64,000 nucleotides of DNA from contig DGUI01000048.1 in NCBI GenBank assembly GCA_002394605.1, positions 1 through 64,000 on the forward strand. The letters are read 5' to 3'. This document shows, piece after piece, positions 43,830 to 52,501 of the stretch; position 1 is the first letter of the stretch, and the number at the start of each line of letters is the position of its first letter. This DNA comes from Mageeibacillus sp. UBA4314. Its GTDB lineage: Bacteria; Bacillota; Clostridia; Saccharofermentanales; Saccharofermentanaceae. A program made the position numbers and the translations under genes. The notes under the pieces were generated by a model. That model worked only from the letters and a program-made list of their open reading frames with translations, made no database searches and was not told the DNA's origin.

Positions 43830-44052
43830 AATACTCCTCCATCTAAACACCCTTTGGAAAATGGGTATTAGAGCATAATATATACTATAAGAAGTGCACA
43901 ATAAAGCCAAAAAACTACGAACACGGACAAATTGTCTGTTTTCATAAAATTTACTCATTATTTGTCAAACTTTTTAAGCAAATTGGCATTATTCGTTGTA
44001 TAATAATAAAGCTATTAGGCAAGAGCTAATCAAGATTTCAGGAGTAGTTAAG

Positions 44053-45720
44053 ATGAAGAAGTGTCCGGTTTGTGGAGTTATGATGGGTGACAACGTAGCA
44101 CGTTGTTCAATGTGTAAGTACGACTTTCAGAAGGCTTCAGGCGGCGATGTGAACGCAGCTATCCAGGAGGCACAGAAGGTTCTCAGCCAGAAGGAGGAAG
44201 AGAACATAGCACGTGCCGAGGCTAAGAAGACAGAGGAAGAGAAGCGTCTTGCAGAGATCAAGGAGAAGCTTACAAGGGAAGCAGCAACACTACAGGATAC
44301 TTTCGATTCGCAGAAGCTCAAGCTCGAATCTGAGTTTGCACAGATGCAGAAGGCAGCGATTGATGAGAAGCTGAAGATCGAGAAGGAACTCGAGGAACAG
44401 CGTAACATGCTGGTCGACCTGCGTGACACCAACGACAGGCTCAAGAAGGAGAACGCGAACTTTGAGGCTGAGTCCAAGGCTAAGGCTCAGAGGGAATATG
44501 ACGAGATGATCGACCTCGCTAAGAAGGAACAGCAGAGGATCATTACAGAGGCTCAGCAGCAGACTGAGGAACTGGCGATCCAGGTCGAGAAGGAATATGC
44601 GGAAGCAATGGCCAAGAGAGATGAGGTCCTTGCCGAAGCCAAGGAACTCCAGGATTTCTGCGATAATGCCGATAAGGTCAAGCAGGAGAAGGAAGCCGAG
44701 ATCGCTCAGAAGGAAGCTGAGATCAAGAAGCTCGGTGAGGATTTCGAGAAGGAGAAGAAGAGGATCGCCGAAGAATCCGAGAAGATAAGCATGGAGCAGG
44801 CAAGCGAGGCCCTGAAGATCAAGGATGCCGCAGAAGCTGAGCGTGCTGCCATCGAGAAGGAGAAGGAACAGATAATCGCTGAGATCGAGAAGCGTCAGAC
44901 TGATGCACAGGCAGAGCTTGACGGACTCGTTGTCCAGGCAAAGGAAGTTATCTCACAAGCTGAAGAAGCTACGGCAAGACGTGACGAGCTCGTTAAGGAA
45001 CTTGAGGATGTTGTTGCCAGGAAGGAGTCTGCCGAGAAGGAGACGAAGGCTGCAGTAGCTCAGAAGGAAGAGTGTGAGAAGAAGATCAGGGATTACGAGA
45101 TGCAAGGCGAGGAATGGGCTAAGCAGATCGAGGGCATCAAGGCAGATTACGAGAATGCACAAGCCGTTATCGCTGATTCCAAGAACGCTACTGTTCAGGC
45201 TGAGGCAGAAGCCCAGCAGATCATCCTCAATGCAGAGAAGCAGTCGGTATTCCTTAAGGAAGTTGCTTTGAGCGAGAGCGAGAAGGGTGCCATGCTCAAG
45301 GAGATCGAGGAGAAGAACAAGACGATCGAAGAGAAGAAAAAAGAGGTTAAGGAGCTCAAAATGCAGAAGGAAGAACTTGAGAAGAAACTTGAGGCTTTGG
45401 ATAAGTCAATTGCAGATCTTGAGAAGAAGGTCAGAGAGGGTGCCGCTACTGCAGCAGTATCTGATGCAGGTCCCAAGGAGTATTGTGTTGAGGTCGTTCC
45501 TCACAACAGTGTGGGAGAAGTAGATTCTGACGGTATCAGCAAGGCTCTCTCAAAGAAGTCGGCCGACGGCTGGAAGCTCAATTCCATCATCAATGATGAG
45601 GGCGGCAAGCTCCAGGCTTCCCTCGGAACGAACGAAGCATCCGGATCATTGTCCATGGGCGCTTACACCAGCAAGGAAGACAGAGTCATCCTCATCTTCG
45701 AGAGAGCAAAGAAGAAATAA
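44053..45720 (+). CDS. Zinc-ribbon / long coiled-coil / DUF4177-like protein
   Basis: Cytoplasmic protein of 555 residues, function unknown. ATG 44053 lies 8 bases after AGGAG; the ATG-like start at 43996 has none. A zinc ribbon opens the protein (CPVC at 4-7, CSMC near 18-21). About residues 35-465 are one almost unbroken Glu/Lys-rich heptad coiled coil, and the last 80 residues form a DUF4177-like domain (YCVEVVPHN, DGWKLNSI, RVILIFERA). A structural or scaffold role is inferred. TATAAT (43999-44004) lies upstream; a strong terminator follows. Confidence 0.85.
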   Translation: MKKCPVCGVMMGDNVARCSMCKYDFQKASGGDVNAAIQEAQKVLSQKEEENIARAEAKKTEEEKRLAEIKEKLTREAATLQDTFDSQKLKLESEFAQMQKAAIDEKLKIEKELEEQRNMLVDLRDTNDRLKKENANFEAESKAKAQREYDEMIDLAKKEQQRIITEAQQQTEELAIQVEKEYAEAMAKRDEVLAEAKELQDFCDNADKVKQEKEAEIAQKEAEIKKLGEDFEKEKKRIAEESEKISMEQASEALKIKDAAEAERAAIEKEKEQIIAEIEKRQTDAQAELDGLVVQAKEVISQAEEATARRDELVKELEDVVARKESAEKETKAAVAQKEECEKKIRDYEMQGEEWAKQIEGIKADYENAQAVIADSKNATVQAEAEAQQIILNAEKQSVFLKEVALSESEKGAMLKEIEEKNKTIEEKKKEVKELKMQKEELEKKLEALDKSIADLEKKVREGAATAAVSDAGPKEYCVEVVPHNSVGEVDSDGISKALSKKSADGWKLNSIINDEGGKLQASLGTNEASGSLSMGAYTSKEDRVILIFERAKKK

Positions 45721-45740
45721 GTTTTAATTTGTATTCTGAG

Positions 45741-45770
45741 AAGACCGTCTCTGATGGGGCGGTCTTTTTA
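45741..45770 (+). terminator. Intrinsic terminator of the coiled-coil protein gene
   Basis: AAGACCG (45741-45747) pairs with CGGTCTT (45760-45766), extended inside by G-U pairs, followed by TTTTTATATTTT. Confidence 0.9.
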
Positions 45771-45907
45771 TATTTTATGTTTTGCGGAAGCTGTTAAAGA
45801 TCGCCTGAAAGCACGTGAAATGCAGCGTTACGGAGAGCAACACCTATGAGGTCATCATCATGACACTTGGAGGAGATCGTAAGATGATAACAAACAGCCG
45901 GGAAGGT

Positions 45908-45985
45908 TACTCATAGCAAAAACGGCATTTACTCCAATTTTTGATTGGAGTAAATCGCAATATTGATATGAGTGAATTAATATCG
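45908..45985. repeat. 78-bp interspersed hairpin repeat, copy 1
   Basis: Matches 54824-54901 over exactly 78 bp without gaps, with about a dozen mismatches. The core is a perfect hairpin ATTTACTCCAAT (45927-45938)/ATTGGAGTAAAT (45944-45955) with loop TTTTG. The rest of the 363-base gap after the coiled-coil gene holds a terminator, a short stretch that reads as a possible gene relic (about 45785-45916), and the promoter of the LytTR gene. Confidence 0.85.
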
Positions 45986-46033
45986 TCCCTGTCCCTCTTG
46001 TCCTTTCTTTTGTACCTCTTATCCCGATCCGAT

Positions 46034-46042
46034 TGATATAAT
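46034..46042 (+). promoter_or_regulatory. Extended -10 promoter element of the LytTR operon
   Basis: TGATATAAT (46034-46042) is a TGnTATAAT extended -10 box; no good -35 hexamer stands at 16-18 bases. The transcript would start near 46049 and include the GGAGG at 46071. Confidence 0.5.
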
Positions 46043-46083
46043 CTTATGTATGTGTGAATATGCTCCCGAAGGAGGCAGTCTTA

Positions 46084-46545
46084 GTGAAACTGTTTTTGCG
46101 TGAGGACAAGGATATTCGCGAGACCGAAGTCGAGATCAGGTTCAGGACCATGGATGATGAGACTAAGGCCCTGATAAGTGCCGTCAATTCATCTGCTGAC
46201 ATGCTTATCGGACTGAAGGACAACGGTGACAGCGAGAGGATCTTTGTGGCGAAGATACTTTATTTCGAGGCGGTGGACAGATATGTGTTCGCTTATTGCA
46301 GCACGGGTGTCTACAGGATCAGGAAGACACTTTACGAGCTGGAGGACGGACTTAAGGACAGGAGCTTTGTAAGGATATCCAGATCAGTTCTGGTCAATAT
46401 CAATGCCGTCAGGACGATCAAGCCGGAGGATTCCAGAAGGATAAGGCTCTGTCTGAAGAATGGTGAATATCTCATAGTCGCACGCAATTATGTCAGGGAC
46501 TTCAAGACTGCCATAGGAATGAAGGAGGACAGGAATAATGGATAA
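46084..46545 (+). CDS. LytTR DNA-binding domain regulator
   Basis: Transcription factor of 153 residues. GTG 46084 is 8 bases after GGAGG, so it is preferred to the in-frame GTG 46054 or ATG 46060. The C-terminal hundred residues form a LytTR domain (ILYFEAVDRYVFAYC, IRKTLYELEDGL, FVRISRSVLVNINAVRTI, LIVARNYVRDFK). No receiver domain is present. Stand-alone LytTR proteins next to a DUF3021 membrane protein are a known pair in Firmicutes, in which the membrane protein restrains the regulator. Confidence 0.93.
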   Translation: MKLFLREDKDIRETEVEIRFRTMDDETKALISAVNSSADMLIGLKDNGDSERIFVAKILYFEAVDRYVFAYCSTGVYRIRKTLYELEDGLKDRSFVRISRSVLVNINAVRTIKPEDSRRIRLCLKNGEYLIVARNYVRDFKTAIGMKEDRNNG

Positions 46546-46993
46546 CGGAAGACTTAAGAGAGCCGGCCTAAAGGCATTTACCGTTGTTTCTGCCTGCTTT
46601 GCAGCAAGCGTCGTTCTTACGTCGGCGGTCAGTATGGTCCTCGGCTGGTCAATGGAACCCGGGCTCATCTTATCGATGTTTGTCATGTTCTCTGTCTTAT
46701 GGTCACTTACGGTCATAAGGCTGATCGTAAGCGGGAGCAGATGGGCACTGTCAAAGCCGTATATCGTGAAGGATCTTATCTTCATGCCGGTCTATCTCGT
46801 GGTGGCAATGCTGTTTGTAGTCTTTAACTTTGGCATCGATCTCATTGCGATAGGCCTGGCGGCAGGTGTTTTCCTTGCGGTGTTCTTTGTGATGCAGACG
46901 ATCGTGTATCTCATGTCAAAGAAGCGTACCGACCTTATGAACGATGCTCTGAGACAGTATCAGAAGGAGCATTTGGGAGATGAACAGGAATAA
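46538..46993 (+). CDS. DUF3021-like four-helix membrane protein
   Basis: Small membrane protein of 151 residues with four helices (about 14-36, 41-63, 81-102, 105-125) and a charged tail. Overlaps the LytTR gene by 8 bases and the protease gene by 14. By position and topology it is the expected membrane partner of the LytTR regulator; sequence match to DUF3021 is suggestive only. Confidence 0.7.
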   Translation: MDNGRLKRAGLKAFTVVSACFAASVVLTSAVSMVLGWSMEPGLILSMFVMFSVLWSLTVIRLIVSGSRWALSKPYIVKDLIFMPVYLVVAMLFVVFNFGIDLIAIGLAAGVFLAVFFVMQTIVYLMSKKRTDLMNDALRQYQKEHLGDEQE

Positions 46994-47744
46994 GGTATTT
47001 ACGGTCTTACGCATTACGGCAGCACTGGCAGCATGGTTTGCGGTGACAAGTCTGTACAGGTCTTTGATAGACCCGCATCTGGAAGGCGTACTGCCGGTAA
47101 CGGTAAGGATGATCTTGTCGTCCATGGCAGTTCCGTATACGGCAGGTCTGGGTATATTCCGCCTCATAGTACTGGGGATGCCGGTATCACGTCCCAGGCC
47201 CGCGCTTGAGGTGCGCCCGGCTGGTCTTATGAAGTTCTTTGTCATCCAGACGGGACTATCCATGCCGCCGCTTTTTATCATAAATACCGTGTGCAATCTT
47301 ATGGGTCTTGAGATGAGCGGGATAAGCTCGGACGAACTGTTCTCCAACATCGTTTTCTACATTGTGCTGCTGCTCATATTTAACCCCGTATTCGAGGAAT
47401 TGCTCTTCCGCAAGTTGATCCTTGAACGCCTGGGATGTCTGGGCAGCAAAGGCGCCATCATCTGTTCTGCCGTTTTGTTTGCACTGCCGCATGTTATCTC
47501 GCAGGGACCTGCACAGATGCTGTACACGTTTGCACTCGGCCTTGTATGGGGCTATGTGACCATTAAGACGGGCAAGCTGTGGCCTGCTGTGATACTGCAT
47601 TCCCTGTCGAATCTTTACGGGGCTTTTATACCCATGGCAGCATCAAGGATAATGCCTCTCCTTAGCGTGTTGTTCGTGGCGTTTACAATGATGGTCATGG
47701 TGCCTCTTACGGTGGTCTTCCTGACGTTAAGACCGCGAAAATGA
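46980..47744 (+). CDS. CPBP-family intramembrane metalloprotease
   Basis: Rce1/Abi-type membrane protease of 254 residues with about eight helices. Metal/catalytic motifs: E139-E140-x3-R144 (EELLFRK), H171 in ALPHV, and the final helix LHSLSN. Such proteins process signals or protect against self-made bacteriocins. Overlap with the DUF3021-like gene makes it the third member of a regulator-membrane-protease operon, so it may act on the same signal (inference). Confidence 0.92.
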   Translation: MNRNKVFTVLRITAALAAWFAVTSLYRSLIDPHLEGVLPVTVRMILSSMAVPYTAGLGIFRLIVLGMPVSRPRPALEVRPAGLMKFFVIQTGLSMPPLFIINTVCNLMGLEMSGISSDELFSNIVFYIVLLLIFNPVFEELLFRKLILERLGCLGSKGAIICSAVLFALPHVISQGPAQMLYTFALGLVWGYVTIKTGKLWPAVILHSLSNLYGAFIPMAASRIMPLLSVLFVAFTMMVMVPLTVVFLTLRPRK

Positions 47745-47799
47745 GCAGATAAGGCTGATTTTTAACAGATAGTTTTAAGTTTATTTTAAAAAATTAATG

Positions 47800-47825
47800 A
47801 TTTTCTCATGTGGATATGAGAAAAT
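47800..47825. repeat. A+T-rich hairpin before the SDR gene
   Basis: ATTTTCTCAT (47800-47809) and ATGAGAAAAT (47816-47825) are perfect complements around GTGGAT; TTAAT/ATTAA extend the arms beyond one bulged G. It could terminate the CPBP operon or bind a regulator of the next gene. Confidence 0.6.
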
Positions 47826-47868
47826 ATTAACGGCTGTTTTAGTCAATCTTTAACTGCAGGAGACGTTT

Positions 47869-49035
47869 ATGGCAACAAAGTATCTTGTAACAGGCGGAGC
47901 AGGTCCACTTGGCAAACTGATCATCAGTATGTTGCTCGAGCAGGGCAAGGACGTGAGGATCTTGATGTCTGAACTTGCGGACGTCTCGGAATATAAGGAG
48001 AAGAAGCTCGAGATCTGCTACGGCATCTCGACTGACAAGGATACTCTCAAGAGCTTTTTCGATGTGGCAGATCCCAGGACGAGCGTTCTCATTCATGCAG
48101 ATGAGTACATATCGCTTACCGACAAGACCAATCTCAATATGAGAAGAGTCAATGTTGCAGGCACGGAGAATATCATCGACATGTGTATCAAGCGTAAGAT
48201 CGGAAGAGTCGTCTATCTCGGCTCCGCTTATGCTCTCAACCCTGAAGTTCAAGGTGAGCAGATGACGATCCATTTCGACCGCAATAAGGTTGAAGGCGAG
48301 TATGCAAAGACGAAGGCGGAAGCTGCCGCATTCATCATGGAGAAGATAACTCTTAACAGGCTCAATGCAGTGCTCGTGCTTCCTACGTTTATCATAGGTC
48401 CGGGCTATGCTGAGGATCATGATATCAATAAGATCCTGAAGGCTTATCTCAAGAATGGCGTTAACCCGATCAGGGAGGGCGGCGGACATGCTTTCGTTGA
48501 CGTCCGTGACGTTGCAAATGCGATGATCGCCCTTGTCGATAAGGGGGAAGCAGGATCAGGTTACATCGTCAGTGGCGCTTACAAGACGAGCGACGAGTTC
48601 TTTCAGGACGTTAACGAAGTCAAGGGCATCGAAGAGCCCAGGAAGATGACTCCGAAGTGGGTAATGAAGAAGTCTCTTTCCAAGTTCGTTGATACATATT
48701 ACAAGATCACCCATAAGGAGAATCCCAAGAATGTATATGCACTCTTCCAGGATAATCCGCAGATCATGTATGCGAACCGCAACGACATAATCCCTGAGAC
48801 GGTCATCAGCTTCAAGGAGACTATCGCAGAGACGATGGGTGAGGATTCATCAAGCTATGCTGAGAAGGTTCCCGTGACACAGGGTCCGGCAGCACCTGCA
48901 CCTGAGCCGGAGGCTGAACCCGTACCGGCAGCGGATGAACCTGCAGCAGTAGAACCAGCAGCACCTGCTGCAGAACCTGTGGAGGCAGCTCCTGCACCTG
49001 AAGCAGAGGCAGCTCCCGATAAGGAAGGACTCTGA
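47869..49035 (+). CDS. Extended SDR (NAD-dependent epimerase/dehydratase) with acidic Pro/Ala tail
   Basis: Nucleotide-sugar or sterol-type dehydrogenase fold of 388 residues, substrate unknown. The NAD(P) motif is VTGGAGPLG (7-15); YAKTK (about 144-148) supplies the catalytic Tyr and Lys, and FVDVRDVANAMI is typical of extended SDRs. The last 60 residues are a Glu/Pro/Ala repeat (AAPAPEPEAEPVPAADEP...), unusual for this cytosolic family and probably a flexible linker. AGGAG precedes the ATG. Confidence 0.87.
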   Translation: MATKYLVTGGAGPLGKLIISMLLEQGKDVRILMSELADVSEYKEKKLEICYGISTDKDTLKSFFDVADPRTSVLIHADEYISLTDKTNLNMRRVNVAGTENIIDMCIKRKIGRVVYLGSAYALNPEVQGEQMTIHFDRNKVEGEYAKTKAEAAAFIMEKITLNRLNAVLVLPTFIIGPGYAEDHDINKILKAYLKNGVNPIREGGGHAFVDVRDVANAMIALVDKGEAGSGYIVSGAYKTSDEFFQDVNEVKGIEEPRKMTPKWVMKKSLSKFVDTYYKITHKENPKNVYALFQDNPQIMYANRNDIIPETVISFKETIAETMGEDSSSYAEKVPVTQGPAAPAPEPEAEPVPAADEPAAVEPAAPAAEPVEAAPAPEAEAAPDKEGL

Positions 49036-49047
49036 TCCTGAAGACCC

Positions 49048-49626
49048 TTAGAGTTCTGACAGTACCCTTGCAAGGCGTGCTGCCGGAAGTCCCACAACAG
49101 TAAAGAAATCACCACGGATGCCCTGCACGAGCAGGGCTCCTCCATTTTGTATGCCGTATGATCCTGCCTTGTCGTACGGATCATCAGTATCGCAGTATCG
49201 CTGTATGAGACTGCGCTGGTAATCGTCAAGAGGGTTGAATATGACCTCTGCCGATTCGGTGAAAGTAATGGTCTTATCCTTCGTTACGACGGCAACTCCC
49301 GTTGCCACGATATGAGTATTGCCGGACAGCTCCGTTAGCATCCTGACGGCATCATCGCGGCCGTTCGGCTTTCCCATTATCTCGTTATCGAGTATGACCG
49401 AAGTGTCACATCCTATGACTATAACATCTTCGTCCTTATGTGAAGCGAATACAGCCTCTGCCTTTGCCAGGGCAAGTGCCTCGGATACTTTGAGGGCATT
49501 ACTGCCCGTAAGGGACTCTTCGATCCCCCGTTCGTCGACATCTGCCGTCTCGATGTCAAAGTCATTCACGATGAGGCTCATCAGCTCTTTCCGTCTCGGT
49601 GAAGCACTTGCCAGTATTATTCTCAT
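49048..49626 (-). CDS. maf: Maf nucleotide pyrophosphatase
   Basis: House-cleaning enzyme of 192 residues that hydrolyses non-canonical or pyrimidine nucleoside triphosphates to monophosphates; members also delay septum formation. Motifs: LASASPRRKELM (5-16), GCDTSVILDNEIMGKP, and DPYDKAGSYGIQ. A GAGGG stands before the ATG. It converges on the SDR gene and is divergent from the LarA-like gene. Confidence 0.95.
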   Translation of the reverse strand: MRIILASASPRRKELMSLIVNDFDIETADVDERGIEESLTGSNALKVSEALALAKAEAVFASHKDEDVIVIGCDTSVILDNEIMGKPNGRDDAVRMLTELSGNTHIVATGVAVVTKDKTITFTESAEVIFNPLDDYQRSLIQRYCDTDDPYDKAGSYGIQNGGALLVQGIRGDFFTVVGLPAARLARVLSEL

Positions 49627-49697
49627 TTTATGTCCCTCGTCTGTTCAGTTCTGTTGTATAATTATAAACCAAATATAACCTCGCGGAGGATCAAAAA

Positions 49698-50939
49698 GTG
49701 AAGACGCTTGTAGGCTACGGCAAGGACAAGGTTGAGATAAACATACCTGATGACAGATACATGGGAACACTGGTCCCGAATGAGGTCGAGATAGGTCTCA
49801 CGGGCATGGAGGAGGTCATAAGATCCCTTCAGGAACCCATCGGAAGTCCCAGGCTCTCCGAGATAGTAAAGCCCGGTGAGAAGATCGTTATCGTGACATC
49901 TGATGTCACCAGGCCCATACCGAGCTACAAGGTCCTGCCGCCCGTTTTAGACGAGCTTACAAAGGCGGGAGTATCAGATGATGACATTACCGTTGTCTTC
50001 GCTCTGGGAAGCCATGGAGGCCATTCTGAGGAGCGTAAAAGGTCTCTCGTGGGTGACGCCGTATATGACAGGGTGAAGTGTATCGATTCCGACATGAACG
50101 ACGTAAAGAGGATGGGTGTCACATCAAGGGGGACGCCTGTTGACATATTTACTCCCGTCGCAGAGGCCGACAGGGTCATCTGTCTCGGCAATATCGAGTA
50201 CCACTATTTCGCAGGGTATTCAGGAGGTGCCAAGGCTCTCATGCCGGGTGTATCCACGAGGGATGCGATCCAGAACAACCACAGCAGGATGGTCCAGCCC
50301 GAGGCATGCGCAGGGCGTCTTACGGGCAATCCGGTCCGCGAGGATATCGAAGAATCAGGCGCCATCGTAGGCATTGATTTCATAGTAAACGTGGTCCTCA
50401 ACGAGAAGAAGGAGATCATCAAGTGCTTCTCCGGTGACAGCATTAAGGCTCACAGGGAGGGATGTAAGTTCCTCGATTCCTTCTATGCGATCAAGCTCCC
50501 GCAGAAGGCTGATATCGTCGTCGTATCAGCCGGAGGATTTCCCAAGGACATCAACATGTATCAGGCCCAGAAGGCACTTGATAACGCAAAGCACGCTGTA
50601 AAGGACGGAGGTATCATTGTCTGGATCGCAGAGTGCTCCGAAGGGTTGGGGGAGAAGCATTTCGAGCAATGGATGACAGGGCATGAGAAGCCGTCTGACA
50701 TGATAACGCACATCAAGAAGGACTTCATCCTCGGAGGCCACAAGGCGGCTGCGATAGCGCTCGTTCTGGAGAGGGCCAGGATAATACTAGTATCCGGATT
50801 TGAACCTGACTTTGTCAGGAGCATGTTCCTGGAGCCTTACGGCGATATCCAGGGAGCGATAGATCATGCGATGGAAGCGATCCCTGACGGCAAGGTACTC
50901 GTCATGCCTTACGGCGGTTCCACCCTGCCAAGGGTCTGA
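49698..50939 (+). CDS. larA: LarA-family nickel-pincer racemase
   Basis: Lactate racemase family protein of 413 residues (related enzymes act on other 2-hydroxyacids). It uses a nickel-pincer nucleotide bound to a lysine. Residues equivalent to the Lactobacillus plantarum site are kept: H106 (GSHGGH), H169 (EYHYFAGYSGG), K179 (GGAKALMPG) and H195 (NNHSRM). GTG is the start, 8 bases after GGAGG; TATAAT stands at 49657-49662. The cofactor-making larB, larC and larE are not in the window. The stop abuts the convergent VTT gene. Confidence 0.92.
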   Translation: MKTLVGYGKDKVEINIPDDRYMGTLVPNEVEIGLTGMEEVIRSLQEPIGSPRLSEIVKPGEKIVIVTSDVTRPIPSYKVLPPVLDELTKAGVSDDDITVVFALGSHGGHSEERKRSLVGDAVYDRVKCIDSDMNDVKRMGVTSRGTPVDIFTPVAEADRVICLGNIEYHYFAGYSGGAKALMPGVSTRDAIQNNHSRMVQPEACAGRLTGNPVREDIEESGAIVGIDFIVNVVLNEKKEIIKCFSGDSIKAHREGCKFLDSFYAIKLPQKADIVVVSAGGFPKDINMYQAQKALDNAKHAVKDGGIIVWIAECSEGLGEKHFEQWMTGHEKPSDMITHIKKDFILGGHKAAAIALVLERARIILVSGFEPDFVRSMFLEPYGDIQGAIDHAMEAIPDGKVLVMPYGGSTLPRV

Positions 50940-51659
50940 TCAGGCTTCAGCTTCAGGCTCAGGTTCGGGCCTGTTGCTGTTCTTCTTCTTTACTATTGCG
51001 GAATAGATCAGCATTCCAATGATGCTTACTGCGGCGGTCACTGCGAAAGCGATGACCGCCATTGTATAATTACCTGCCTCTATTGCCTGCCCGCCGACAG
51101 CCGTTCCGATAACGGCCGGAAGACGTCCCAGTGTGGCAATGACGCAGAATGCCGACAGCTTCATCTTGGTCAGCCCTGCGACGTAACAGAGCAGGTCCTT
51201 AGGGCATCCCGGGATGATGAAGAGGATCATGAATATGAAGTTGAGCTTAGCCTCATCCTCGAGGAAAGAAAGCTTCTTGATCTGCTTCTTGGAGAACTGT
51301 GATTCAACAAAATCGCGCCCGAACTTGCGTACCAGACCGAACGCTATGAGGCTTCCGATGAATGCGCCGATTACGAACAGGAATGTTCCCCAGAAAGCTC
51401 CGAAAGCATAGCCTCCGGCGAGTTCGAGCGGACCTCCCGGGATTATGGTTATTATTATCTGCAGGATCGTTATCCCGACATATACGACATATCCCCAGAT
51501 GCCATGGCTCTTGATCCAGGCGGAGAATTGCTCAGGATCTGACATGAACCTGTAGCAGATATATCCGACAAGGCACACGACAGCTATGATCAGTATGACA
51601 CTGACTATCTTGAAGACCCTGATAAAGCCATTTTTTCCGGCAGGTCTGTTCTCTGACAT
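50940..51659 (-). CDS. TVP38/TMEM64 (VTT/DedA-like) membrane protein
   Basis: Membrane protein of 239 residues, family implicated in lipid scrambling or transport. Helices at about 14-34, 47-70, 76-108 and further on; the signature segment IPGGPLELAGGYAFGAFWGT and the re-entrant FIIPGCPKDLLCYVAGLTKM are family hallmarks. A Pro/Glu-rich cytoplasmic tail ends it. Divergent from a TetR regulator whose likely operator repeats lie in the shared 251-base control region. Confidence 0.92.
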   Translation of the reverse strand: MSENRPAGKNGFIRVFKIVSVILIIAVVCLVGYICYRFMSDPEQFSAWIKSHGIWGYVVYVGITILQIIITIIPGGPLELAGGYAFGAFWGTFLFVIGAFIGSLIAFGLVRKFGRDFVESQFSKKQIKKLSFLEDEAKLNFIFMILFIIPGCPKDLLCYVAGLTKMKLSAFCVIATLGRLPAVIGTAVGGQAIEAGNYTMAVIAFAVTAAVSIIGMLIYSAIVKKKNSNRPEPEPEAEA

Positions 51660-51790
51660 TGTCTTCTATCCCCGTTCTTATAAATTGTGCATAGTATATA
51701 CATCGTTTGAAGGTTTTGCAAATGCGACAAACCGGGAAGCGGTTTTTGTGTATTTAGCACAATGAGAGGAAACGATTTTTGTTCAATCAG

Positions 51791-51863
51791 TTTCCACACC
51801 CCCATATGCGGGCGTGGTATCATAACCGTGTGGAAACGCAAAATCATTTTTGAGTTTCCACAC
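51791..51863. promoter_or_regulatory. Three TTTCCACAC half-sites between divergent VTT and TetR genes
   Basis: TTTCCACAC at 51791-51799 and 51855-51863, and its complement GTGTGGAAA at 51828-51836. These inverted and direct copies are natural operators for the adjacent TetR protein. A separate terminator-like hairpin (AAACCG/CGGTTT with TTTTTG) stands at about 51730-51747. Confidence 0.65.
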
Positions 51864-51910
51864 CCTGAATTAGCCAACCAACCCAAACCCACCTAATGAG
51901 GCGTATCACC

Positions 51911-52489
51911 ATGGGAACCGGATTTACTGACGAATTGAGGCTCAAGATTCTCCTTTCTACCATCGAAGTCTTTAACACTCACGGAATGCGGTTTACCATG
52001 GATGATATCGCTTCTCATATGAAGATCAGCAAGAAGACCATATATACCGTTTACAGGAGCAAGGAAGAGATGATGCTCGATATGGTCGATTATCTCTTCG
52101 ACAATGTAGCTGTTTCCAAAAGGGCAATATTAGAGGATCGTCAGATGTCGCTTAGGGATAAGATCAAAGCTTATCTCATAGCGATGCCTGATGAGTACTC
52201 GAACATAAAGTTCGCCGAATTATTCGTTTTGAGGGACAGGTTCCCTCATATTTATGAGAAGGTCAGAATGCGCTTCGATTCCGGCTGGGATCCGGCGATC
52301 GCACTCCTCGAACAGGGCAAGGAAGAGGGCATCATCAGGAAGGATGCAAATCTTGTCATATTCAAGACGATGATGGACAGTTCACTTGCATCTTTCTTTG
52401 CGAGTGATATCCTCAAGAGGTCAGGACTTACATACCGTGAGGGACTCGACCTCGTTGCAGAGATACTCCTGGACGGTGTCAGGGCTTAA
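51911..52489 (+). CDS. TetR-family transcriptional regulator
   Basis: Ligand-responsive repressor of 192 residues. The HTH runs LLSTIEVFNTHGMRFTMDDIASHMKIS / KKTIYTVYRSKEEMM (about 12-55 in two pieces), followed by a helical ligand domain. ATG 51911 with GAGG 9 bases upstream is preferred to ATG 51896. It faces the VTT gene and likely controls it through the TTTCCACAC sites. Confidence 0.9.
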   Translation: MGTGFTDELRLKILLSTIEVFNTHGMRFTMDDIASHMKISKKTIYTVYRSKEEMMLDMVDYLFDNVAVSKRAILEDRQMSLRDKIKAYLIAMPDEYSNIKFAELFVLRDRFPHIYEKVRMRFDSGWDPAIALLEQGKEEGIIRKDANLVIFKTMMDSSLASFFASDILKRSGLTYREGLDLVAEILLDGVRA

Positions 52490-52501
52490 AGGAGGCAGCT
52501 A

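Noticed and set aside
42324..43958. Start of the solute-binding protein at 43958
   Set aside because: The extra 43 residues have no ribosome site and would bury the lipoprotein signal; ATG 43829 follows GGAGGAG.
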